NCBI GenBank assembly: GCA_030696545.1
Contig: JAUYSA010000238.1
Location: forward strand, 1 to 6,462
Reading direction: 5' to 3'
Source of the DNA: Hyphomonadaceae bacterium
Lineage (GTDB): Bacteria; Pseudomonadota; Alphaproteobacteria; Caulobacterales; Hyphomonadaceae
Length of the DNA: 6,462 nt
Position numbers and translations under genes: made by a program. The stretch's first letter is position 1. Every line of letters starts with the position of its first letter. This document shows positions 1-6,402 of this stretch, piece by piece. Under the pieces are notes generated by a model, which was not told the DNA's origin, did not search any database, and saw only the letters and a list, made by a program, of their open reading frames with translations.

Positions 1-2
1 TG

Positions 3-106
3 GGGAGGCAAACCACCAGCGCTGCCTGCGACGAAGGGGAATTGCCTCCCTCGGTCCGTAGGACTGGGGGAGGTGGATCGCTGACGAAGTCAGCGAGACG
101 GAGGGG
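3..106. repeat. Palindromic REP-like intergenic element
   Basis: Several nested inverted repeats lie here. Positions 3-11 and 42-50 are perfect reverse complements (9 bp). Positions 45-57 pair with 61-73 over 13 bp, with only two G-T wobbles and a GTA loop. Positions 78-85 pair with 89-96 over 8 perfect bp around a GAA loop. The arm CCTCCC at 45-50 can use either of the first two partners, or the GGAGGG at 100-105, so the folds are mutually exclusive. The wording (GGGGGAGGTGG, a short variable hairpin, then GACGGAGGGGGC) resembles a dispersed element I recall between genes in Caulobacterales and sphingomonad genomes. That family link is memory, not a search. Function is unknown; it may act in transcript ends or mRNA stability, or be a passive repeat. 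No coding region is supported here. Confidence 0.6.
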
Positions 107-110
107 GCTC

Positions 111-225
111 ACGCCCACGGTAACGAGCAATGCCACCAACCGCAGGCCGCGGGCGAGTAGTTCATCTCGACGTGTCGCGGGATCGCGCCTCGACGCCGCA
201 CCCAACCCCTGATACCCGCCAGCCC
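111..225 (+). other. Leader upstream of mntP, no gene seen
   Basis: This stretch runs from the repeat element to the chosen mntP start. An in-frame ATG at 130 would add 32 residues, but these are rich in Pro, Arg and Thr and unlike the MntP N-terminus, so the stretch is read as untranslated. No clear -35/-10 pair and no purine-rich ribosome binding site just before 226 is visible. Short GC-rich hairpins are possible, for example CGCG/CGCG around 176-187. GAGTAG at 155-160 recalls one piece of the manganese riboswitch consensus, but the rest of that motif is not evident. Confidence 0.45.
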
Positions 226-801
226 ATGTCGATCTCCCTCATCCTCCTCGCCATCGGGCTCGCCGCAGACGCTTTCGCCGTCGCGATCGGACAGGGCGCC
301 GCCGTGCGCACGCATCCGTGGCGCAGCGCACTCACCGTCGGCGCGGCGTTCGGCGCCGCACAGGCCATCGCGCCGCTGATCGGCTGGTCGCTGACGCTCG
401 TGCTCGCAGGCGTCATCGAAAGCGTGGACCACTGGATCGCCTTCGTCCTGCTGGCCCTTGTCGGCGCCAAGATGATCTGGGAAGGCCTCCGGAAAGATCC
501 GCCCGGAGAGGAAAGCGATCCCGGCAAGGAAAAGGTCGCCGGCGGCTGGACCCTGCTGATGCTGGCCGTCGCAACCAGCATTGATGCGGCGGCGGCCGGC
601 ATCACGCTCCCTGCTCTTGGCGCGCCGATCCTGCTCAGCGTCGCCGCCATCGGCCTGATCACCTTCGCCCTCTCCACCGCTGGCGTGATGATCGGCCGGG
701 CCGGCGCGAAAGCGCTCGGTTCGCAGGCCGAAATCATCGGTGGCCTGATCCTGATCGTGATCGGCGCGAAAGTGCTGATCGACCACAACGCCTTCGGCTG
801 A
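226..801 (+). CDS. mntP: Manganese efflux pump MntP
   Basis: The product (191 residues; E. coli MntP is about 188) should be an inner-membrane exporter that lowers cytoplasmic Mn(II). Six hydrophobic segments are visible, at about 3-24, 37-58, 64-86, 107-128, 131-155 and 168-188, with a charged loop at about 87-105. The two halves carry the family's duplicated acidic motifs: ADAFAVAIGQG around Asp15 and ATSIDAAAAG around Asp120. Both Asp are expected to bind metal. Other family signatures are APLIGW, the HWIAFVLL stretch, and AEIIGGLILIVIG near the end. The start at 226 is preferred over the in-frame ATG at 130 because the protein then begins directly with the first membrane segment, as in known MntP. 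No Shine-Dalgarno precedes 226, so initiation may be weak or leaderless. hrpB follows after 12 bases, suggesting co-transcription. Family assignment is firm; metal specificity is inferred from the family. Confidence 0.93.
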   Translation: MSISLILLAIGLAADAFAVAIGQGAAVRTHPWRSALTVGAAFGAAQAIAPLIGWSLTLVLAGVIESVDHWIAFVLLALVGAKMIWEGLRKDPPGEESDPGKEKVAGGWTLLMLAVATSIDAAAAGITLPALGAPILLSVAAIGLITFALSTAGVMIGRAGAKALGSQAEIIGGLILIVIGAKVLIDHNAFG

Positions 802-813
802 TACCTCCCGCCG

Positions 814-3255
814 ATGCTCGCGAAGTCCGACCTTCCGATCGAGGACGTGATCCCGCAGATCGCCGCCGCGCTGCGCGAGACAACGCGACTGGTGATCTCC
901 GCCCCGCCCGGCGCCGGCAAGACAACCCGCGTTCCCCTCACCCTGATCGACGAGCCATGGATCGATGGCCGCAAGCTGATCCTGGTCGAGCCCCGCCGCA
1001 TCGCCGCCCGCGCCGCCGCCGAGCGCATGGCCTCGACACTGGGCGAGCGCGTCGGCCAGACCATCGGCCTCCGCTCCCGCCTCGATGTGCGCACCTCGAA
1101 GGAGTCCCGCATCGAAGTCGTCACCGAGGGCGTCTTCAGCCGCATGGTCCTGTCGGACCCGGCCCTCGAAGGCATCGCGGGCGTCATCTTCGACGAATTC
1201 CACGAACGCTCGCTCGACGCCGACGAAGGCCTCGCCTTCGCCCTCGACGCGCAGGGCGTCATCCGCGAAGACCTCCGCATCGTCCTGATGTCCGCCACCC
1301 TGCCCGGAAACCTGACGCAGGAATTCTTCGCCGCCCCCGTCATCGAAAGCCTCGGCCGCGCATGGCCGGTCGAAACCCGCTATCTCGGCTACGAACCGCG
1401 CCAGCGCCTCGAAGACCAGGTCGCCGCCGCGATCCGCAAGGCGCTATACGAGGAAGACGGCTCCATCCTCGCCTTCCTCCCCGGCGTCGCCGAGATCCAG
1501 CGCACCGTCGACCGCATCGGCCCCGTCGCCGACAACGTCCACGTCACGCCGCTCTACGGCGCGCTGACGCCGCAGGAACAGAACGAAGCCATTGCCCCAG
1601 CGCCAAAGGGCACTCGAAAAATCGTCGTCGCCACAGATCTCGCCGAAAGCGCCATCACCATCGAAGGTGTCCGCGTCGTCGTGGACTGCGGCTTCGCCCG
1701 CGTTCCGCGCTTCGATGCCAATCTCGGCGCCTCGCGACTGGAAACCGTCCGCGTCGCCGTCGCCAACGCAGACCAACGCCGTGGCCGCGCCGGCCGCACA
1801 GGCCCCGGCGTCTGCTACCGCCTCTGGCGCGAAGCGGAGATGCGCGGCTTCGCAGCCTCGCCCTCCCCCGAGATCGACAACGCCGACCTGACCGGGCTGG
1901 CGCTCGACATGGCGCGCTGGGGCGCAAAATCCCCGGCAGACCTGCGCTGGCTCAATCCGCCGCGCGAAGCCGCATGGCGCCACGCACGCGGCATCCTCAC
2001 CCATGGCGGCGCGATGAACGCCGATGGCGATCTGACAACGCTGGGCAAACGCATCGGCGACCTCGCCCTGCCGCCAAGGCTCGCCCTGATGGTGCTGCGA
2101 GCTGCTGAACACGGCGATGCAAAACTCGCCTCGGAAATCGCCGCCGTAATGAGCGAGCGCGATCTCGGCGGCCGCTCCGCCGATCTCGACGAACGGCTCT
2201 CAAGATTCCGGAACGAGAACGGCCCGCGCGCCAGGGCGATGCGCGATCTCGCTGCTCGCTGGGCGAAAGCCGCCGGAGGCAAAACCGATGGCGGTAATTC
2301 CGCCGCCACCATCCTGGCGCTCGGCTTCCCCGAACGCATCGCGCGGCTTCGCGGCGCTGCCGCAGGCCGGTTCGTCATGGCCGGCGGTCGCGGCGCGATG
2401 CTCGATGAAACCGATCCACTTGCCCGTCAGCAATGGCTGACCGTCGCCGACATGACCGGCTCCGGCCCTGACCTTCGCATCACGCTTGCGGCGAGACTGT
2501 CTGAGGAAGACGCGCTGTCATCCGGCGCCGTCGAAACGAAGGAAGAAGCGAAATACGACCCCGCCGCCCGCCGCGTTCGCGCCCGGCGCACGCGGCGCAT
2601 CGGCTCCATCGTCCTTGAAGAAACCCCGCTGCCGTCACCGGCCCCGGAACTGATCCGCGCCGGACTGCTCGAAGCCATCCGCGAGAACGGGTTCAGCCTG
2701 CTGAAAAACGCTGACGCACTTGAAAGCGCGATCCATCGCGTCGGCGTGCTGGCGTCCGTCATCGGCGAGCCCTGGCCCGCGAACTTCCGCGAACAGCTCA
2801 CGGAAAAACTGGAAGACTGGCTCGGCCCGCTGCTCGAAGGCGCCGCCTCGCTCGACTCCGTCGGCGGCGGCCAGCTGGTGGATGCAGCCATAACCCTGCT
2901 CGACTGGCCCCTGCCGCGCGATCTCAGCCGTCTCGCGCCAACCCGATGGACAACACCAGTCGGCCGAAGCGTCGAAATCGATTACGGCGCCGAGGGCGGT
3001 CCCCGCGTCGAGTGCAAGGTCCAGGAAGCCTACGGCCTCTCCGTCCACCCCTCACTGGCCGATGGCCGCATCCCGCTCACGATCGCGCTTCTGTCCCCTG
3101 CCTTCCGGCCCGTCGCCGTCACCCGCGACCTCCCCGCCTTCTGGCGCGGCGGTTACATCGACATGCGAAAAGACATGAAGGGCCGCTATCCCAAGCACGA
3201 CTGGCCGGATAACCCAGCAGACGCTACGCCAACCTCACGCGCACGTCCGCGTTAA
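814..3255 (+). CDS. hrpB: ATP-dependent helicase HrpB
   Basis: This 813-residue protein is a full-length DEAH/RHA-family helicase of the HrpB type (E. coli HrpB is of similar size). Visible motifs in order: Walker A APPGAGKTT (30-38); motif Ia EPRRIAARAAAERMA (59-73); motif II DEFH (127-130), the HrpB variant of DEAH; motif III SAT (160-162); motif V TDLAESAITI (about 274-283); motif VI QRRGRAGRTG (321-330). Two RecA-like domains span about 15-190 and 195-360, and a helical HA2-like region about 370-500. The HrpB-specific C-terminal domain covers about 675-805 and ends in the characteristic GRYPKHDWPDNP (790-801). Known: the family binds and probably unwinds RNA using ATP; its cellular role is poorly defined and it is usually dispensable. 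The start at 814 gives the expected short lead to Walker A. It lies 12 bases after mntP with no good ribosome binding site, suggesting translation coupled to mntP. All key residues are intact. Confidence 0.96.
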   Translation: MLAKSDLPIEDVIPQIAAALRETTRLVISAPPGAGKTTRVPLTLIDEPWIDGRKLILVEPRRIAARAAAERMASTLGERVGQTIGLRSRLDVRTSKESRIEVVTEGVFSRMVLSDPALEGIAGVIFDEFHERSLDADEGLAFALDAQGVIREDLRIVLMSATLPGNLTQEFFAAPVIESLGRAWPVETRYLGYEPRQRLEDQVAAAIRKALYEEDGSILAFLPGVAEIQRTVDRIGPVADNVHVTPLYGALTPQEQNEAIAPAPKGTRKIVVATDLAESAITIEGVRVVVDCGFARVPRFDANLGASRLETVRVAVANADQRRGRAGRTGPGVCYRLWREAEMRGFAASPSPEIDNADLTGLALDMARWGAKSPADLRWLNPPREAAWRHARGILTHGGAMNADGDLTTLGKRIGDLALPPRLALMVLRAAEHGDAKLASEIAAVMSERDLGGRSADLDERLSRFRNENGPRARAMRDLAARWAKAAGGKTDGGNSAATILALGFPERIARLRGAAAGRFVMAGGRGAMLDETDPLARQQWLTVADMTGSGPDLRITLAARLSEEDALSSGAVETKEEAKYDPAARRVRARRTRRIGSIVLEETPLPSPAPELIRAGLLEAIRENGFSLLKNADALESAIHRVGVLASVIGEPWPANFREQLTEKLEDWLGPLLEGAASLDSVGGGQLVDAAITLLDWPLPRDLSRLAPTRWTTPVGRSVEIDYGAEGGPRVECKVQEAYGLSVHPSLADGRIPLTIALLSPAFRPVAVTRDLPAFWRGGYIDMRKDMKGRYPKHDWPDNPADATPTSRARPR

Positions 3256-3410
3256 CTACGCAAAGTTCGAAAACTCGGATTTACGCTAGGTTTGACGCTA
3301 CGTAATTGCATACCGCATTTTCGAATATTGCAAGCTATAAGCTATATTCTCAGAGTCTGCCCGTTCCTTTTCGTGTTGCAGCGCCTGCGGCCAAAGGATC
3401 TAAAGCTGCG

Positions 3411-3430
3411 GCATTTATGCCTGTAAATGC
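3411..3430. repeat. Inverted repeat, possible operator or small hairpin
   Basis: GCATTTA at 3411-3417 and TAAATGC at 3424-3430 are perfect 7-bp reverse complements separated by six bases. No T-run follows, so a terminator is unlikely. It lies about 30 bases upstream of the -35 candidate at 3461, a position that would suit an activator or repressor site. I recognise no specific regulator consensus. A chance match in AT-rich DNA is possible. Confidence 0.4.
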
Positions 3431-3460
3431 TAAAACTATCATGTTTAGACGCCAGCCGAG

Positions 3461-3490
3461 TTGACCGAAAACAATCCGAACCGCTAGTTC
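3461..3490 (+). promoter_or_regulatory. Candidate housekeeping sigma promoter for the receptor gene
   Basis: TTGACC at 3461-3466 and TAGTTC at 3485-3490 are 18 bases apart. The -10 side read as GCTAGTTC (3483-3490) matches 7 of 8 positions of the Caulobacter housekeeping -10 consensus GCTANAWC, and TTGACCG matches 6 of 7 of its -35 consensus TTGaCgS. The consensus is from memory of the Caulobacter literature. The gap of 15 bases between these blocks is one longer than the usual 10-14. Transcription would start near 3497, giving a leader of about 110 bases that contains the tandem repeat at 3501-3544. Confidence 0.5.
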
Positions 3491-3500
3491 ACTCCGCGCG

Positions 3501-3544
3501 TACCGTGGATTCGTGATTTCCATACCGTGGACTCACAGTTTCGG
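3501..3544 (+). repeat. Two head-to-tail 22-bp repeats in the receptor leader
   Basis: Units 3501-3522 and 3523-3544 abut directly and agree at 15 of 22 positions. The first 12 bases are TACCGTGGATTC and TACCGTGGACTC, with a single difference, and both units later contain TTTC. A degenerate third copy may precede them at 3479-3500, keeping ACCG and TTC in register at the same 22-bp step. A 22-bp period is about two helical turns, which would place two protein copies on one face of the DNA. The repeats fall just downstream of the predicted start near 3497, so they could be a repressor site or part of an RNA leader. No known regulator consensus was recognised. Confidence 0.6.
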
Positions 3545-3594
3545 AGCGTCGACGCCCAAAAATAAGAGGCGCCGTAGGGAGAACACGTCAATTC

Positions 3595-3600
3595 GGGAGG
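3595..3600 (+). promoter_or_regulatory. Strong ribosome binding site of the receptor gene
   Basis: GGGAGG ends nine bases before the ATG at 3610, a good Shine-Dalgarno fit and spacing. It fixes the start of the receptor gene and contrasts with mntP and hrpB, neither of which has a recognisable site. Confidence 0.8.
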
Positions 3601-3609
3601 TCTAAGCGC

Positions 3610-6306
3610 ATGTCGCAGCGTAATCGTATTTCATTGGTGAGCTTGATTGCCTTGGGCATTGCGATGCCCGCCTTCGCTCAGGAAACCGTTCAGGGACCGC
3701 AAGACCAGCCGCCGGCCGAAGACGCCGGCCGCGACGTCGTGGTCGTCACCGCCAACAAGCGGGAAGAAACCGTCCAGGACATCGCTGTCGCCGTGACCGC
3801 GGTTACGGCCGAAACCCGTGAAGAGATCGGCATCGCCACCATCACGGACCTCACCAACCTCGCGCCCGGCCTGTCCTACACCGCGGGCAACGAGCGCATC
3901 ACGCTGCGCGGCATCGGCCGCAACACCAACAACTTCGGCGCCGAACCCGGCGTGGCGAACTACACTGACGGCATCTACCAGTCGTTCGCGTCGATCGCCG
4001 GCCGCGACAACCTCTTCGTCGACCGCATCGAGGTCCTCCGTGGACCGCAGGGCACGCTGTACGGCCGCAACTCGGTCGGCGGTGCGCTGAACATCATCTC
4101 GAAGCGTCCGTCGGATAATTTCGAAGGCGAATTCCGCCTCGGCTTCGGCAATTATGACTCGGCCAAGGCCGGCTTCTCGCTGTCCGGCACGATCATTGAA
4201 GACTGGCTGCGGGGCCGCGTTGTCGGCTTCCAGGACCAGCGCGACGAAGGCATCTTCAAGAACTACGGCACCGGCGAGACTGAGGGCTACAACGTCAACA
4301 ACAACAGCTGGGAAGTTCAGCTCGAAGGCGACATCGGCGACCGCTTCAGCTGGTGGACCAAGTACACCGCCGGCAAGTATGACAACGCTGGTCCTCCGGG
4401 CGGCCGCACCACGCCGAACTCGAACGCGCCGTACGATAAGGTTTCGTTTGGCTCGCTCGCGGGCACCGGAGCGGTCAACCCGAACCCGTACTGGGCGATG
4501 GGCGGTGATCCGCGCATCATCGGCTACACGCAGCTCGGCTCTACGACCGAGAACCCTGCACTGACCGATCCGCTGAGCGTAAACGACCAGCAGCCGCGCA
4601 ACTCGCGCACGGACAACTACAACGACTTCGCCCTCGAAGCCGTCTATGAAGCTGGCCCGTTCGACGTCAAATATCTGGGCGGGTACATTTACTACAATTA
4701 CGTTCTGACAGGCGACCAGGATGGCTCGCCGATTCAGTCGCTCACGTACAACTCGACCTCGTTCGGCGCGCCGGTTCCGATCGGCACGACCGGGTCGTCT
4801 GCGCGGACGATCTTTCCGGACCTGCAGCTCAGATACAACGAGAACCGCGCGTTCTTCTCGAACGAGCTGAACTTCATCTCGACCTATGACAGCCCGCTGC
4901 AGTGGATCGCCGGTATCTATGCTTACCAGGAGAATTTCGAGCAGCCGGTGAAGACCTTCTACCCGAACGAGCCTCTGGCCTCGGCAGCGAATATCCGCGC
5001 GCTGAACGCCTCCTACGCTCCGATCGGCCTCGCCGCTCCGAACCCGGAGCGCCTGTCGAGCTACACGAACAACAAGGGCCTGAACAACTCGTACGGCGCT
5101 TTCGTGCAGACCGACTGGCAGTTCGCCGATGACTTCAAGTTGACGACCGGCATCCGCTACTCGATCGACAACAAGCACATCCAGGAAGAAGCGCGCCTGT
5201 TCTGCTTCATTCAGTGCTCGTTCTCGGCCGCCTACTCGCCCTACACCGACGTCACTCGTGCGATCTGGAACGGTCAGGTCAATGCGTCGTCCCCGCTGTT
5301 CGGCATTGCCCAACCGGGCGTGACCGGCGCGACGGCTGGCGCGGGCTACACAGGCATCACGTACAACGCCACCACCGGCAATGCTGAACGCCTGCTGGAA
5401 GATGAGTGGGATGCAGTGACCGGAACGGCCGGCCTCGAATGGACCCCGACGGACGACGCGCTTGTGTTCGCCAAGTACAGCCGCGGCTACAAGACGGGCG
5501 GCTTCAACGCCACCGACATGTCGCCCCTGCCCCGCACCGGCGCGGAAACGGTCGACTCCTACGAGCTCGGCTGGAAGCAGGAATGGGCTGACTGGAACCT
5601 GACCACCAACACCGCGGCGTTCTTCTACGACTATCGCGACGTTCAGGTGCCGGTCGGCGTCCAGCCGGATATCGGCCCGTCCTACACCGCGTTCGTCAAC
5701 ATGCCGAAAGTCCACACGACAGGCTTCGAGCTTGAATCGAGCTGGCGCCCTGTCGACGACCTGATGATCCGCTTCACCTACGCGTATCTCAACGCGGAAA
5801 TCCAGGAGAGCGGCCGTTACGTGAACTCGCTCTGCGTTTCCCCGACTGATCTGGCTGCCAGCGTTCCTGCGCCGGACCAGCCTGCAAGCTGCCCGGGCAT
5901 CGGTCAGCTGGCCGGCCAGTCGGTCGAAGGCAACTACCTGCCGCAGTCGGCGAAGAACAAGGTGGCGCTCAACGTCAACTACATGTTCAACTTCGAAGAC
6001 GGCTCCACTCTGATGCCGTCGATCAGCTACTACTGGCGCGACAAGTTCTACTCGAGCATCTTCAACGATGCGACGCAGCTCACGGATGCTTACGCGCAAA
6101 CCGACGCGCGCCTGATCTGGAACGACGCCTCTGGCATGTTCACGGTGATCGCCTGGACGCGGAACCTGTTCGACGAAGAAGGCTACGACCTTCAGACGTC
6201 GTTCAAGTCGCGCTCGCTCGACCCGGCTCGCAACAACCAGATCTATCAGTCGACGACCTACACCCTGCCCCGCACCTATGGCGTGGAACTGCAGGTCCAC
6301 TTCTAA
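3610..6306 (+). CDS. TonB-dependent outer membrane receptor, ligand unknown
   Basis: The 898-residue product is an outer-membrane active transporter driven by TonB/ExbBD. The Sec signal peptide ends in AMPAFA with cleavage expected after Ala23. A TonB box, DVVVVT, is at about 42-47. The plug domain spans about 52-167 and contains TLRGIGRN and the hallmark IEVLRGPQGTLYGRNSVGGA (140-159). The beta-barrel fills the rest, rich in Tyr/Trp/Asn/Gly alternation, and ends in YGVELQVHF with the terminal Phe typical of outer membrane proteins. There is no extra N-terminal secretin/TonB signalling domain, so it should not signal through an anti-sigma factor as FecA does. Cys532/Cys536 and Cys742/Cys761 may form disulfides in loops. 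It resembles the CirA/iron-complex receptor group, but no transporter, esterase or regulator gene is adjacent, so iron siderophore, vitamin, carbohydrate or other ligands all remain possible. It appears to be a single-gene unit with its own promoter and terminator. Confidence 0.95.
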   Translation: MSQRNRISLVSLIALGIAMPAFAQETVQGPQDQPPAEDAGRDVVVVTANKREETVQDIAVAVTAVTAETREEIGIATITDLTNLAPGLSYTAGNERITLRGIGRNTNNFGAEPGVANYTDGIYQSFASIAGRDNLFVDRIEVLRGPQGTLYGRNSVGGALNIISKRPSDNFEGEFRLGFGNYDSAKAGFSLSGTIIEDWLRGRVVGFQDQRDEGIFKNYGTGETEGYNVNNNSWEVQLEGDIGDRFSWWTKYTAGKYDNAGPPGGRTTPNSNAPYDKVSFGSLAGTGAVNPNPYWAMGGDPRIIGYTQLGSTTENPALTDPLSVNDQQPRNSRTDNYNDFALEAVYEAGPFDVKYLGGYIYYNYVLTGDQDGSPIQSLTYNSTSFGAPVPIGTTGSSARTIFPDLQLRYNENRAFFSNELNFISTYDSPLQWIAGIYAYQENFEQPVKTFYPNEPLASAANIRALNASYAPIGLAAPNPERLSSYTNNKGLNNSYGAFVQTDWQFADDFKLTTGIRYSIDNKHIQEEARLFCFIQCSFSAAYSPYTDVTRAIWNGQVNASSPLFGIAQPGVTGATAGAGYTGITYNATTGNAERLLEDEWDAVTGTAGLEWTPTDDALVFAKYSRGYKTGGFNATDMSPLPRTGAETVDSYELGWKQEWADWNLTTNTAAFFYDYRDVQVPVGVQPDIGPSYTAFVNMPKVHTTGFELESSWRPVDDLMIRFTYAYLNAEIQESGRYVNSLCVSPTDLAASVPAPDQPASCPGIGQLAGQSVEGNYLPQSAKNKVALNVNYMFNFEDGSTLMPSISYYWRDKFYSSIFNDATQLTDAYAQTDARLIWNDASGMFTVIAWTRNLFDEEGYDLQTSFKSRSLDPARNNQIYQSTTYTLPRTYGVELQVHF

Positions 6307-6355
6307 CGGTCTATATCGCTGGGCCTGTCCTCCCCTGGGGGGCCCACGAAAGCCT

Positions 6356-6391
6356 GGCGCCGGCCCCCCATGGGGCCGGCGTCCTCATTTC
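6356..6391 (+). terminator. Rho-independent terminator after the receptor gene
   Basis: CGCCGGCCCC at 6358-6367 pairs perfectly with GGGGCCGGCG at 6372-6381 around a CCAT loop. The stem can extend to 12 bp using 6356-6357 with 6382-6383, including one G-T wobble. The following bases (TCCTCATTTCT) are only moderately T-rich. The hairpin starts about 50 bases after the receptor stop and lies 22 bases beyond the stop of the convergent gene, so it may serve both directions; the minus-strand T-run (CTTTCG) is weaker. Confidence 0.75.
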
Positions 6392-6402
6392 TGGATTGCT
6401 GT

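Larger units (their letters stand above)
3256..3609 (+). promoter_or_regulatory. AT-rich control region upstream of the receptor gene
   Basis: This 354-base gap has no convincing gene. It is much richer in A/T than its surroundings: 3301-3360 is about 38% GC by my count, against clearly GC-rich flanking genes. No stem-loop terminator for hrpB is visible just after its stop. Short direct repeats occur: ACGCTA at 3283-3288 and 3295-3300, ATTGCA at 3305-3310 and 3327-3332 (22 bp apart), and AGCTATA twice in tandem at 3333-3346. Two GCTATA-type -10 candidates sit at 3334-3341 and 3341-3348, but their -35 partners are poor (TTCGAA at 3320-3325 at best). The better promoter is at 3461-3490. A perfect 10-bp palindrome, GCGTCGACGC, is at 3546-3555 in the probable untranslated leader. 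Confidence 0.7.

Noticed and set aside
130..225. A 32-residue N-terminal extension of MntP from the ATG at 130
   Set aside because: The extension is polar and Pro/Arg-rich, lacks a good ribosome binding site and is absent from known MntP proteins, which begin at the first membrane segment.
109..1343. Long minus-strand open frames (about 364 and 393 codons) over mntP and the start of hrpB
   Set aside because: They lie opposite two clearly recognised genes, and their translations are low-complexity Arg/Ala/Gly/Ser sequences with no family features. They are composition artefacts.
957..2108. A 383-codon plus-strand frame inside hrpB
   Set aside because: It is an out-of-frame shadow of hrpB, composed mostly of Arg, Pro and His, while the hrpB frame carries all the helicase motifs.
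3292..3322. A second promoter starting with TTGACGC at 3292-3298
   Set aside because: The -35 match is excellent, but the bases at the right distance (GCATTTTC at 3315-3322) are a poor -10 and the spacing is too long.
3417..3464. A 15-codon open frame in the control region starting ATG CCT GTA
   Set aside because: The nearest purine-rich stretch (AAAGGA at 3393-3398) is too far upstream, the frame is very short, and its stop overlaps the predicted -35 element. Chance is a sufficient explanation.
3631..6300. An 889-codon open frame on the minus strand across nearly the whole receptor gene
   Set aside because: It is in codon-on-codon register with the receptor and stays open only because the receptor avoids TTA, CTA and TCA codons, as expected at high GC. 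The translation is rich in Arg, Val and Asp without recognisable domains.
3610..6306. A FecA-like regulatory receptor working with an ECF sigma factor
   Set aside because: The N-terminus goes directly from signal peptide to TonB box and plug with no signalling domain, and no sigma/anti-sigma genes are next to it in the window.
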